Below, one piece after another: positions 26,249 through 35,046 of a DNA stretch of 64,000 nucleotides. The position numbers were made by a program, and so were the translations under genes. Under the pieces are notes generated by a model that was not told the DNA's origin, did not search any database, and was given only the letters and a program-made list of their open reading frames with translations. This DNA is from Bacillota bacterium (lineage in GTDB: Bacteria > Bacillota > Clostridia > Christensenellales > SZUA-584). Where the stretch lies: assembly GCA_023410475.1 (NCBI GenBank), contig JAEYPS010000028.1, forward strand, positions 1-64,000, given 5' to 3'. Numbering within the stretch: position 1 is the stretch's first letter; the number at the start of each line of letters is the position of its first letter.

Positions 26249-27298
26249 TTATGGCTCGCGTATATTGTCTATGAGCGTCGCGCCGTGCACCTGCTTTACC
26301 TCGAGGCAAAACTCGCGTGCGGTAAAGAGGTTTTTCCCTGCGCAGTATTTAAGCGCTATGCTGTTTTGGCCGCACGCGGGCGATATGGTATTTGTGAAAA
26401 GCGCGAAGTCGCCGAAGAATTCCTTTAAATCGGCGAATGTGAGCCCGTCGGCAAGCGACGGGGTAAGGCAGCGCATAGCGGCCTCGGGGGTGTTCGCTTT
26501 TATCGACTGCAGCAGGCTGGCGCAAGCCTCCGCGGCGGTGGAGGGTTCTCTCTCTTCGCATGTGAACCATCCCGTCTCTATGGCCGCCTCCGCAAGGCGC
26601 GAATCTTTTTTCTCAAAAATGGTTTTTACCTGGCGGAAATCGCCGTTCGCTATCACCGAAATGCGGCTGTCTTCTATCTGATGCGCCTCGCATAGCGTAC
26701 AGACGGCTGTGCTGAACGCAGGCAGTATGCTGGCCGCGTAAAAAAACGTTTTCCCTTCGCTTGTCTTTCCCGACACGTATATCACGGGAAATTCGCCGAG
26801 CTTTGTAAACGCGATGTCCGCCGAGGCAACATAAAAGGGCAGCGGCGACAGGAAAACGAGACGGTTGCTCGCCGAATGCTCGACAGCGAAGCTTGAATAA
26901 GCTTCGTTATATATGAAGGCGGTATGCCTCTCGCCGCTGATGTAAAAATCAAAAGGAGATATCACTGACGGAAAAAGCTCGGCTTCCTCATTCTTAAACA
27001 CTGCCTGTGGAAAAAGCGTTATTTCCACTATGTTCTCCGGCCATATGCAAAGCTCGACAAGTCCGTCGTTGCTGAATATCGACCCGCCTGATGCTATCGA
27101 CACTCTGCGGGTAAAAGGAAGGTAAGCGAAATTCTTCTCATTTTCGAGCGGCAGCATCGAAATAAAGAACGTTGCGTTTCCGGCGATAGGCTGCGTTATA
27201 GCGCTTACCCCCGTCTCTCCGGCGGGAGCCTGGTTTATGTTTACAAGCGCATGCACCTTTGAGTTTATGTAAAGAAGTTTTATCGTTGTGTCTTCCAT
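26249..27298 (-). CDS. Protein of unknown function
   Basis: The 349-aa product has no signal peptide or membrane span. Its N-terminal half is beta-rich (KVHALVNINQAPAGETGVSA) and contains an IWPENIVEITLFPQAVF segment; the C-terminal third is more helical (AEACASLLQSIKANTPEAAM). AAGGGGA precedes the ATG. It ends 74 bases before the TIGR04076 gene, so the two may share a transcript. Composition is like the core genes. I do not recognise a family. Confidence 0.7.
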   Translation of the reverse strand: MEDTTIKLLYINSKVHALVNINQAPAGETGVSAITQPIAGNATFFISMLPLENEKNFAYLPFTRRVSIASGGSIFSNDGLVELCIWPENIVEITLFPQAVFKNEEAELFPSVISPFDFYISGERHTAFIYNEAYSSFAVEHSASNRLVFLSPLPFYVASADIAFTKLGEFPVIYVSGKTSEGKTFFYAASILPAFSTAVCTLCEAHQIEDSRISVIANGDFRQVKTIFEKKDSRLAEAAIETGWFTCEEREPSTAAEACASLLQSIKANTPEAAMRCLTPSLADGLTFADLKEFFGDFALFTNTISPACGQNSIALKYCAGKNLFTAREFCLEVKQVHGATLIDNIREP

Positions 27299-27522
27299 AT
27301 CTAATCCCCTTGCAATTATATATATTCAGCGTCTGCGGCTGTGATACACAATTCTAACAGGAAGCGCTGTTGCATAACTATATACAAAAAGGCCCATTAA
27401 ATTGACTTACTAAAGCGAACCAAATTTGCGTTTGCTTTTTTAATTTAGTTGTTAAAAAACGGAATAAAACGCATTGTATAAGAGAATAATATACATAAAA
27501 ATCTATTATAAGGGGTAGGAAC

Positions 27523-28395
27523 ATGGATATGAACAATGCAACCGGGCTTCAGAGCTTTGAAATCTCTCTCAGAACGGGCTGGAAGGATGAAGAGAAGCTG
27601 ATGCTTTGGGACGAAATCAAGAAGGCGCAAAGGATCGGTGCCCCTTTAAAGCGGGTTTTCGAGACCGTCGCGAAAAACACCGGGCGCAAGCCGAACAGCG
27701 TGCGCAACTACTACTATATGAAAGTCAAGGAAACGGGCGAGATTGAGCAAAAACCTTCGACGTTCACGCCTTTTTCCAAAGAGGAGATCTACATGCTGCT
27801 CCGGACGCTTCTGGCGTCGGGTGCGAAAGGCGAGTCTATAAGAGGCGCGAGCTTAAAACTTGCGGGCGGAGATAAGACTCTAATGCTAAGGTATCAGAAT
27901 AAATACCGCAGCCTCATAAAAACAGGCCGCTCTCTTGTCGAAAAGGTGATGGCCGACATGGACAAAGACGGCGAGAAATACTTAAGCCCGTACGAGTCTC
28001 ACAAGCCTAGCGCGGCGCTTGGCAGGGAGAACAGGTATATTCCCGAGAACGTGGCCAAAGCGCTCGTAACCTCCGACGTGGACATCAAAAACTTCTTTAA
28101 AGGGCTAGCAAAAATTGCGTCTCTCGCGGCTTCCAAGATAAACGCGGATGAGGAGCTTGAGATGCTCTGCAGCCAGAACGAGAGCATTAAAAACGAGAAC
28201 GCGGCCCTGAGTGCAAGCGTCAGGGAACTCAACGCCAAGCTCAAAAAAGAGATGGAGAGAAGCGTTAAGGCCGCTACGCTGTTCCAGCAGTTTATCAAGG
28301 TAAACTCGGCGTTTTCGGAAACGAAAGAGATAGAAGGGCTGGCAGGGCTCGGAGAATGGCTCAAAGAGAGTCACGGAAGCGCAGACGCGCTTTAA
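27523..28395 (+). CDS. Myb/SANT-like DNA-binding protein with coiled coil
   Basis: The 290-aa product begins with a Myb-like region (about residues 18-66): GWKDEEKLMLWDEIKKAQR followed by NTGRKPNSVRNYYY, the Trp...helix-turn-helix pattern seen in RsfA-type sporulation regulators. A second helical part follows, with FSKEEIYMLLRTLL (about 88-101). Residues 210-250 form a coiled coil (SIKNENAALSASVRELNAKL). AGGGGTAGG precedes ATG 27523. It lies directly upstream of spo0A, so a role in development is possible but not shown. Confidence 0.72.
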   Translation: MDMNNATGLQSFEISLRTGWKDEEKLMLWDEIKKAQRIGAPLKRVFETVAKNTGRKPNSVRNYYYMKVKETGEIEQKPSTFTPFSKEEIYMLLRTLLASGAKGESIRGASLKLAGGDKTLMLRYQNKYRSLIKTGRSLVEKVMADMDKDGEKYLSPYESHKPSAALGRENRYIPENVAKALVTSDVDIKNFFKGLAKIASLAASKINADEELEMLCSQNESIKNENAALSASVRELNAKLKKEMERSVKAATLFQQFIKVNSAFSETKEIEGLAGLGEWLKESHGSADAL

Positions 28396-28580
28396 CACAG
28401 AGGCTCCCGAAAAGCCTAAATCTTTCTGGGGTGTAAATACGCCCCTGAAGTGAATACATAGCTTACCGGAAGTCTGCCGGCATAATGGAAAATTATGTCG
28501 CAGGCTTTCGGTATGCAGCGCGTTTTGTGACGCAACGCTGCTGTCTTTGGTGAATAATATCAAAAAAACGGTTTTTCGTC
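28396..28580 (+). other. Structured intergenic region between the Myb-like gene and spo0A
   Basis: Three hairpins can be drawn in a row: GGGGTG-taaata-CGCCCC near 28428-28445; a long interrupted stem from ACCGGAAG near 28464 to CTTTCGGT near 28512, with inner GCATAAT/ATTATGT; and GCAGCG/CGCTGC near 28516-28543. No frame has a ribosome site. It could be the 3' end of the Myb-like transcript or an unrecognised RNA. Confidence 0.4.
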
Positions 28581-28639
28581 ATTTCCTAAGAAATTTAAAA
28601 CAAAATGAAGAAAAATATTTTTTTATTGTAAATAATCCA

Positions 28640-28668
28640 TTGTAAAAAAACCCACAGCATGATAATAT
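28640..28668 (+). promoter_or_regulatory. Candidate promoter of spo0A
   Basis: TTGTAA (28640-28645), a 17-nt spacer and TAATAT (28663-28668) form a fair sigma-A promoter in AT-rich DNA. Confidence 0.45.
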
Positions 28669-28719
28669 ATTTTCAACGTGTCAGCCAATAATTTCTATGA
28701 ATTACATGAAACGACACGA

Positions 28720-28726
28720 TTCGACA
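28720..28726 (-). promoter_or_regulatory. Candidate 0A box
   Basis: TTCGACA on the plus strand is TGTCGAA on the minus strand, the Spo0A binding core. Its place 84 bases before the spo0A start suggests autoregulation. Confidence 0.5.
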
Positions 28727-28810
28727 TATTACGTCATTTTTGGTATGTGTGAGTGAGAGACGCCGTAGGGGTTGAACGATTTTAATTTAATCGAAAGGAG
28801 ACATGAGTTT

Positions 28811-29581
28811 ATGGACAAAAAAATTAAATTAATGATCATTGAAGACAATGTTCAACTCAACGAAATGCTGACGAAGTATTTCAGCACTAAAAACGATGTG
28901 GAGGTAGTCGGGTCGTTAACCAATCCGGTGGAAGCGGCTGGGATGATAAAAGAGCTCCAGCCCGACGCCCTTATTATTGACATGATCATGCCGGAGGCTG
29001 ACGGACTCTCGCTTCTCGAGAGGTTCAACACGTCTGAATTCGAGACGATGCCGGCCACCATAGTCGTATCGGCGGTGGGCAACGAAAAAATGGTCAAGAT
29101 GGCCTGCGACCTTGGCGCGAAGTATTACATGATAAAGCCGGTAAACAAAGACATACTTTACCGCCGAATACAGGACATGTTCGGAAACAGAGTCGTCGCC
29201 GCGAAGCGCGCGCCAGCGCCTATACGCTCTCGTTCTCTTGACGAGAAGATAACGGCGGTGTTTTTGTCTATTGGCATACCCGCGCACATCAAAGGATATC
29301 ATTTTTTACGCGAAGCTATAAAGATGGTAGTAAAAAACCCCGATCTTATAAATTCTATTACAAAGAAGCTGTATCCCGGAATCGCGGAGCCGTTTGAGAC
29401 GAGCCCGAGCAAGGTAGAGCGCGCAATCCGACACGCTATCGAGGTTGCCTGGTCGAGGGGCAAGATAGAGAACATAAACAATTTCCTCGGATACAACATC
29501 TACACCAACAACGACAAGCCCACGAACGGCGAATTCATAGCGCTTATGGCGGACAAGCTCATAATGGACAGGAGCGCGTAA
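28811..29581 (+). CDS. spo0A: Sporulation master regulator Spo0A
   Basis: A 256-aa response regulator controlling entry into sporulation. The receiver domain (1-120) has the acidic pair Glu11-Asp12, the phospho-acceptor Asp57 in ALIIDMIMPEADG and the conserved lysine in YYMIKPVNK. The C-terminal DNA-binding domain carries the Spo0A-specific ITKKLYPGIAE and SPSKVERAIRHAIEVAWSRG recognition helices. The start at 28811 follows AAAGGAG by 10 bases; an out-of-frame ATG lies at 28803. spoIVB, the common neighbour in Bacillus, is absent from this side. A terminator closes the gene. Confidence 0.96.
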   Translation: MDKKIKLMIIEDNVQLNEMLTKYFSTKNDVEVVGSLTNPVEAAGMIKELQPDALIIDMIMPEADGLSLLERFNTSEFETMPATIVVSAVGNEKMVKMACDLGAKYYMIKPVNKDILYRRIQDMFGNRVVAAKRAPAPIRSRSLDEKITAVFLSIGIPAHIKGYHFLREAIKMVVKNPDLINSITKKLYPGIAEPFETSPSKVERAIRHAIEVAWSRGKIENINNFLGYNIYTNNDKPTNGEFIALMADKLIMDRSA

Positions 29582-29596
29582 CAGAAACAGCAAATG

Positions 29597-29629
29597 CCGC
29601 ACGATTCATAAACGGACGTGCGGTTTTTT
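29597..29629 (+). terminator. Terminator of spo0A
   Basis: CCGCACG (29597-29603) pairs with CGTGCGG (29617-29623), followed by six U residues. A second hairpin, CAGCGCC/GGCGCTG with GTTTAAT, lies at 29706-29733. Confidence 0.85.
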
Positions 29630-29747
29630 ATTAATATTAACGTAGTGCCAAGACGGTTATCGTAAAGCAACTAAAAGGAAAACCGGGTAAACCATAAAGC
29701 CATAGCAGCGCCGCTATTTATATGGCGCTGTTTAATATAAGGCGCAA

Positions 29748-29776
29748 TTGACTATTCCTTTATTTGAATATAGAAT
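29748..29776 (+). promoter_or_regulatory. Promoter of the MazG-like/gdpP/rplI/dnaB cluster
   Basis: TTGACT (29748-29753), a 17-nt spacer and TAGAAT (29771-29776) lie 51 bases before the first start codon. Confidence 0.7.
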
Positions 29777-29827
29777 ATAGACACTGTAGGGGCGTTTGGG
29801 TTCATATTTATTAAGGAAGGTTTTTTT

Positions 29828-30172
29828 ATGCAACAAACTATGAACGTCGCCTCTAACGCAAAGCTTATCGAGGTATTGAAGGCCGAGTTTATCGGGGAAG
29901 CGTCCGATGTGATGAGGGCCGCGATAGCTCCGGGCGGACGCGCCGAGCTTTTGGACACGCTGGGAGCGTCGGTGCTGCTGGCATACTTGCTCGCCAAAAG
30001 GTGCGGGATATCCTATGACGAGCTTGACGCCGAGATCTTGAAGAAGACCGAAGCGGGAATAAAAGAAAAACATGTTTTAGAGAACAATTACGGAGACCTT
30101 TCTCTGTTGAAAAAACATTTTGAAAGCGGGAATATAAGGGGTTTTGGACAGGATAAGAAAAGAAGATTATAG
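29828..30172 (+). CDS. MazG-like family protein
   Basis: The 114-aa helical product is of the short MazG-like type that precedes DUF2232 and gdpP genes in many Clostridia. NAKLIEVLKAEFIGEASDVM and ELLDTLGASVLLAYLLAKR cover its four-helix part. The usual nucleotide-pyrophosphohydrolase motif EExxE...ExxD is not clear, so enzyme activity is doubtful. AAGGAAGG precedes the ATG. Its end overlaps the next gene by 29 nt. Confidence 0.75.
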   Translation: MQQTMNVASNAKLIEVLKAEFIGEASDVMRAAIAPGGRAELLDTLGASVLLAYLLAKRCGISYDELDAEILKKTEAGIKEKHVLENNYGDLSLLKKHFESGNIRGFGQDKKRRL

Positions 30173-31145
30173 AAGCCTCATCATAGCGTATCTCATTTTA
30201 ACGGCGTTGCTTTATCTGGGGATCTTTGTGCCGCTTGCTCTCGTTGCGGTCCCTTTCATACTCGTCTGGGCGGTTGCGCGCGCAGGGGCCATGGCGGGAG
30301 GTATCGCGGCGGTTTTGAGCTTCGCGGCGGCAGCTTACACAGACTACGGCGCGGCGCTGGTGTTCGCGGCGGCGTTTTTGCCGGTCGCTTTTGCGGCGGG
30401 TTATATGATAAGGGCAAAGAAGCGCTTTCGGGACAGCGTAGTTGTTTCCATCGCGGCCGTATTCGCGGGAGCGTTGCTTGTAACCGGGATGTCGTTTCTT
30501 GCCGGAAGCTCGCCTGTCGACTATATAGTAGACTATACGGGCGGCAGCATAAAGGAACTCGATGCAGAACAGATAAACCTGCTGTATCAGATGGTAAGAT
30601 ATCCGGATATAGTCACGGGAGCGATAACGCGAGAAGCGGTTCTCGCAACGCAGGCGGCTGAAGCGGTGCAGATAATGCAAAATATGGTGCGCGATACGCT
30701 TGATTTGTGGCTGGTGACGATAATAGGTCTATATTCGCTGCTGCTTGGCCTGTTGTGCTGCACCATCCCGAGGGCAGTGCTTAAGAAAAGTATGGAGGTT
30801 GCTCCGGCGCCGGATTTTAGCGATTATGCTCTGCCCAAAAGGTTTTGGCTCGCGTTTGCCGCGTCTTGGTTTTTCGCGGCGGCGGGAAACAGCTTTGGCT
30901 GGCAGTCGTTCGACATAGTCGGGATAACGGTGTTCAACCTGTACGCGTTCGTGTTTACCGTACAGGCGCTCTGCTTCCTCGACTTTATGTACAAGAAGCG
31001 CAAAATGGGCGCAGTGGCCAGAGCGCTGCTTCATGTGATCACAGCTGTGGTGCTGAGTTACGCGCTCATCTTTATCGGAGTAATCGAAAACGTGTTTGGC
31101 ATAAGAAAACGTATGGACAGCTTAGGGACCCCGAAAAGCCTGTAG
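30144..31145 (+). CDS. DUF2232 (YybS-like) membrane protein
   Basis: The 333-aa protein has about eight membrane spans, starting LIIAYLILTALLYLGIFVPL. It sits in the conserved order MazG-like, DUF2232, gdpP, rplI, dnaB seen across Firmicutes, which is the main evidence for the family. The start is taken as TTG at 30144 inside the previous gene; the AAGGGG site is only 2 bases away, so a nearby later start is possible. The family role is unknown. Confidence 0.78.
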   Translation: MDRIRKEDYRSLIIAYLILTALLYLGIFVPLALVAVPFILVWAVARAGAMAGGIAAVLSFAAAAYTDYGAALVFAAAFLPVAFAAGYMIRAKKRFRDSVVVSIAAVFAGALLVTGMSFLAGSSPVDYIVDYTGGSIKELDAEQINLLYQMVRYPDIVTGAITREAVLATQAAEAVQIMQNMVRDTLDLWLVTIIGLYSLLLGLLCCTIPRAVLKKSMEVAPAPDFSDYALPKRFWLAFAASWFFAAAGNSFGWQSFDIVGITVFNLYAFVFTVQALCFLDFMYKKRKMGAVARALLHVITAVVLSYALIFIGVIENVFGIRKRMDSLGTPKSL

Positions 31146-31214
31146 TTTTTGGGGTGATGTATGTGTATTCAAAAGCCGCAGCACCCTTGCGGCAGCAGAA
31201 AGGCAGGTTAAGGT

Positions 31215-33143
31215 GTGAAGGTCCGGTTTTTGTCCACGGATTTCATATACCTCTTGCTGTCCCTCGCGGCCGCCGCGGGGATAGCGTTTTATCACAGCGA
31301 GAGCCTTGGCGTCGTTGTTTTGATATTCTGCGTCGCTTATGCGCTGCTTTACATCGCTTTTGGTATACTTCAGAAGATAAAGTGGCAAAGGATAGTGGCG
31401 GAAAAGTTCGCCGAAAAAGACGCGTTTGTCACGTATCTTGACACGATGTCTTTGCCCACCGCCCTCACCACCAAGACGGGCAGAATTAAATGGGCGAATC
31501 TCGCGTTTCGCAATATCGCAGGATACGGCGCGCTCAGGAACATCAACAGCATGATACCGGGGATAGCCGTGCCCGACCCCGAAAAAAAGATAATGATAGG
31601 CGGCAGGCCGTATAAAAAAGAGATATTTGCTGTAGAGTACAAATCTAAAGAGATGCTTCTCTACCGGCTCGTGGATATAGAGAACGCCGTCGAGGTAAAA
31701 AAACTCTATCAGAACTACCTGCCCGTTATCTGTTATATTCAGATAGACAACTACGACGAGCTGGCGGCGGATATTACCCAGACCGAGCTTTCGCAGATGG
31801 TCGCGGCGGTTGAAAAGAGAATATCAGAGATGGCGAAGAGCCTTTCCTCTGCGCTAATGAAAACTGACAGGGGAAGATACGCCTGCATATTCGAGAGGCG
31901 GTTTCTTTCGGCGCTCAGAGGCTCTAAGTTTCGCGTCCTCGACGACATAAGGCAGATGAAATCAAACTTTTCCCCCACGCTTTCGATAGCGGTGGGCGTT
32001 GGCGAGACGCCGGAGCAGTCGGCGGACTTTGCGGGACGGGCTCTCGAGTTGGCGCTGGGCCGCGGCGGAGACCAGGCAGTAATAAAGCAAGGCGACAAGT
32101 TTATATTCTTCGGGGGCGCGGCCAGAAAACCGTACAGAAGAAGCAAGGTAAAATCGCGCATGGTAAGCCATGCCCTTAGAAACCTCATGGAGCAGTGCAG
32201 CGACGTATACATAATGGGGCACGCGTCGCCCGATCTTGACTGTATGGGAGCGGCGATGGGCATAGCGGCTTGCGCGAGGCACGTGGGAAAAGACGCGTAT
32301 ATAGTGCTTGACGGACCTAACCCATCAATAGAAATGCTTCTTGAAAAGATGGAGGAATCGGGCCCGTACAGCGCGAAGATAATAACTGGCCAGCAGGCGA
32401 GTTTGGGCATCACCCCCACAAGCCTGCTCGTGATAGTAGATACCATAATCTCCTCACTGACTGTTTCACCCCAGCTCGCCGAGCTTGCGGAGACGGTGGT
32501 CGTTATTGACCATCACCTTAAGGGCGCGACGTCCATCGAGGAAGCGGCGCTTTACTACCACGAACCTTACGCCTCTTCCGTTTCGGAGCTGGTGACAGAG
32601 CTGCTGCAATATTTCGGCGAGGATATAAAGCCTCAAAGGATAGAGCTTGAGGCGCTGCTGTGCGGAATAACGATAGACACGAAAGGGTTTTCGTTCAACA
32701 CGGGCGCCCGGACATTTGAGGCGGCGTCTTACCTTAAGAGCAGCGGGGCGGGTTCCGCAGCGGTAAGGCAGCTCATACAGGACGACTTTGAAACGTACGC
32801 CGAAAAATCCGACGTTGTAAAAACTGCGGAGATATTGCGGGGCGGAATAGCTGTAGCGGCCTGCCCGAATATACCGAACGCGGCGCTGATAGCGGCTCAG
32901 GCTGCGGATGAGCTTCTGACGATAAGGGGCGTTACGGCGTCATTCGTGCTGAGCGCGTTTGAGGGAGACGTTTTGGTCAGCGGACGCTCGCTCGGGGAGG
33001 TAAACGTTCAGCTTATACTCGAAAGCCTGGGCGGTGGGGGCCACGCGACTATGGCGGCAGTGCGTCTTGAGCGCACCGACATAAAAAAGGCGCGCGCAAA
33101 GCTCAAAGAAGCGATTAATAACTATTTAAGAGAGGATAAATGA
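31215..33143 (+). CDS. gdpP: Cyclic-di-AMP phosphodiesterase GdpP
   Basis: The 642-aa membrane enzyme breaks down the second messenger c-di-AMP. Order: two N-terminal spans (about 9-28 and 31-50), a PAS-like domain (about 60-130), a degenerate GGDEF domain (about 165-300), the DHH domain with HASPDLDCMGAA (about 335) and VVVIDHHLKG (about 428), and the DHHA1 domain ending in GGGGHATMAA. The start is GTG 31215 after AAGG-rich sequence. It is followed 2 bases later by rplI. Confidence 0.93.
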   Translation: MKVRFLSTDFIYLLLSLAAAAGIAFYHSESLGVVVLIFCVAYALLYIAFGILQKIKWQRIVAEKFAEKDAFVTYLDTMSLPTALTTKTGRIKWANLAFRNIAGYGALRNINSMIPGIAVPDPEKKIMIGGRPYKKEIFAVEYKSKEMLLYRLVDIENAVEVKKLYQNYLPVICYIQIDNYDELAADITQTELSQMVAAVEKRISEMAKSLSSALMKTDRGRYACIFERRFLSALRGSKFRVLDDIRQMKSNFSPTLSIAVGVGETPEQSADFAGRALELALGRGGDQAVIKQGDKFIFFGGAARKPYRRSKVKSRMVSHALRNLMEQCSDVYIMGHASPDLDCMGAAMGIAACARHVGKDAYIVLDGPNPSIEMLLEKMEESGPYSAKIITGQQASLGITPTSLLVIVDTIISSLTVSPQLAELAETVVVIDHHLKGATSIEEAALYYHEPYASSVSELVTELLQYFGEDIKPQRIELEALLCGITIDTKGFSFNTGARTFEAASYLKSSGAGSAAVRQLIQDDFETYAEKSDVVKTAEILRGGIAVAACPNIPNAALIAAQAADELLTIRGVTASFVLSAFEGDVLVSGRSLGEVNVQLILESLGGGGHATMAAVRLERTDIKKARAKLKEAINNYLREDK

Positions 33144-33144
33144 T

Positions 33145-33597
33145 ATGAAGGTAATTCTGATAAAGGACTTGAAAGGCACGGGGCGGGCCGGCGAGATAGT
33201 GAATGTCAGCGACGGGTACGCGAGAAACTTTCTTTTCCCGAAGGGCATCGCAAAAGAGGCAAGCGAGCAGAACCTGAATATCGCGAAACAGCAGCAGAAG
33301 GCAAACGAAAAGAGGCGAATGCTTGAGATCTTGTCCGCTGAGGAATCCGCGAAAAAGCTCTCCGGTCTCAAAGTCGTTATCAAGGCAAAGTGCGGCGAGA
33401 ACGGAAGGCTGTTCGGTTCGGTGACAGCTAAGGAGATTTCCGAGGCAATACTCTCGCAGCACGGGATAGAGATAGACAAGAAGAAGATAGTGATGAGTGA
33501 GCATATAAAGGAGCTTGGAGAAACCAAGCTGCAGATAAAGGTGCACGCCGGTATCTCGGCGGATATACTAGTTAGTGTAGAGGCGGCGGAAGAGTAG
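33145..33597 (+). CDS. rplI: 50S ribosomal protein L9
   Basis: The 150-aa protein binds 23S rRNA. KVILIKDLKGTGRAGEIVNV at the start, then SDGYARNFLFPKGIA, is the L9 signature; a helical linker (about 45-75) and the C-terminal domain with GENGRLFGSVTAKEI follow. AGAGAGGAT precedes the ATG. It lies between gdpP and dnaB, the usual order. Confidence 0.97.
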   Translation: MKVILIKDLKGTGRAGEIVNVSDGYARNFLFPKGIAKEASEQNLNIAKQQQKANEKRRMLEILSAEESAKKLSGLKVVIKAKCGENGRLFGSVTAKEISEAILSQHGIEIDKKKIVMSEHIKELGETKLQIKVHAGISADILVSVEAAEE

Positions 33598-33600
33598 GAT

Positions 33601-34950
33601 ATGGCGGCGGAGCAGAGCGTAAAAGCGGTTTATAAGCCGCCAAATAACATAGACGCGGAACGAAGCGTTTTGGGCAGCATGTTCCTCGACCCTAAGGCCG
33701 TGTTTATCGCCATCGAGAGGCTTGCGCCCGGCGATTTTTACGCCAGGCGCAACAGGGTCATATTCGAGGTAATGCGCGAGCTATCTGAGGCGGGAAAGCC
33801 CATAGACACCGTGACCGTGGTCGACAGGCTCGAACGAAAAGGCCAGCTCGAGGGCCCGGACGACACTGTTTACATAGCGGACCTCGCGTCGAGCGTGCCC
33901 AGCGCTTCGAATATACTGCATTACATAGATATAATCGAGCAGGATTCCGTAAGGCGTCTTCTTATTGAAGCGGGCAACGACATAATAAGAGACGCGATGA
34001 ACTCGGAAGACGACGCGCCCGAGATTGTCAACAAGGCCGGTGATATAATTTATCAGATAGCAGTGAAGCGCAGGCGCGACTCATTAGAGCACATAAAGCA
34101 GGCGCTGCTCGAAGGCTATACGCGTATCGGCGAGTCTATGAACAGAGAGTCTGGTCTGCTCGGCATACCGACGGGGTTTAAGCTGCTCGACAAAAAGTTA
34201 TCGGGGCTGCAGGGCTCTCAGCTTATTGTAATAGCGGGGCGGCCCGGCATGGGAAAGACGAGCTTCGCGCTCAATATCGCGCAGAACGTAGCGGTAAGGG
34301 ACAAGATACCGGTCGCGCTGTATTCGCTTGAGATGTCGAGAGAGCAGCTCGCGATGAGGTTGCTGTGCAGTGAGGCGCTCGTGGACAGCCAGAAGACGAG
34401 GACGGGCGGGCTCACCGACGACGACTTCGACAGGCTTTCGGAGGCGGTCAACATACTCGGAACGTCGCCTGTTTACATAGACGATTCTCCTTCTATAACG
34501 GTGCTCGAGATACTCGCGAAATCAAGAAGGCTCAAGCAGGAGAAGGGCCTCGGGCTCATAGTCATAGACTATCTGCAGCTTATGACGGGCAAGGAGAGGC
34601 GCGAGAACAGGCAGCAGGAGATATCGGCCATGACTAGAAGCCTCAAGATTATGGCGAAGGAGATAGACGTGCCCGTGCTGCTGCTGTCACAGCTTTCGAG
34701 GGAGAGCGAGAAGAGGGAGAACAAGATACCGATGCTCTCAGACCTTCGTGAGTCGGGCAGTATCGAGCAGGACGCGGACGTCGTCATCTTCCTGCACCGC
34801 GACAACTATTACGACAAGGAAGCGGGCAACACAACGAAGATAATAGTAGCCAAGCAAAGGAGCGGGCCCACAGGCGAGGTGCCCGTCGGATGGCGCGGGG
34901 AATTCACGAGGTTCGTCGAGCTTGCGTATCAGGAGGAAGAGGCGTATTGA
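33601..34950 (+). CDS. dnaB: Replicative DNA helicase
   Basis: The 449-aa hexameric helicase unwinds DNA at the replication fork. The N-terminal DnaB domain starts PPNNIDAERSVLGSMFLDP. The RecA-like motor has Walker A AGRPGMGKTSF near residue 212, Walker B IVIDYLQLM, and the arginine/glutamine block DLRESGSIEQDADVV. Length is normal and no intein is present. It ends the operon and a terminator follows. Confidence 0.97.
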   Translation: MAAEQSVKAVYKPPNNIDAERSVLGSMFLDPKAVFIAIERLAPGDFYARRNRVIFEVMRELSEAGKPIDTVTVVDRLERKGQLEGPDDTVYIADLASSVPSASNILHYIDIIEQDSVRRLLIEAGNDIIRDAMNSEDDAPEIVNKAGDIIYQIAVKRRRDSLEHIKQALLEGYTRIGESMNRESGLLGIPTGFKLLDKKLSGLQGSQLIVIAGRPGMGKTSFALNIAQNVAVRDKIPVALYSLEMSREQLAMRLLCSEALVDSQKTRTGGLTDDDFDRLSEAVNILGTSPVYIDDSPSITVLEILAKSRRLKQEKGLGLIVIDYLQLMTGKERRENRQQEISAMTRSLKIMAKEIDVPVLLLSQLSRESEKRENKIPMLSDLRESGSIEQDADVVIFLHRDNYYDKEAGNTTKIIVAKQRSGPTGEVPVGWRGEFTRFVELAYQEEEAY

Positions 34951-34956
34951 GACACT

Positions 34957-34986
34957 AAAAGGCAGGGAGACCTGCCTTTTATAATG
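34957..34986 (+). terminator. Terminator after dnaB
   Basis: A perfect 10-bp stem (34957-34966 with 34971-34980) ends in UUUU. A second strong hairpin at 35009-35027 (GGGCGGTC/GACCGCCC, with outer CTGACG/CGTCAG at 35004-35040) lies next to the serpin stop and may serve that gene. Confidence 0.85.
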
Positions 34987-35046
34987 CTGAGAAAATCAAG
35001 TTACTGACGGGCGGTCAAAGACCGCCCCTAAATACGTCAGAGAGAC

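Noticed and set aside
28105..28563. Minus-strand frame across the Myb-like gene end and hairpins
   Set aside because: Antisense frame with no ribosome site; the DNA is better explained by the plus-strand gene and hairpins.
31751..32446. Long minus-strand frame opposite gdpP
   Set aside because: Shadow frame; gdpP is intact with all motifs.
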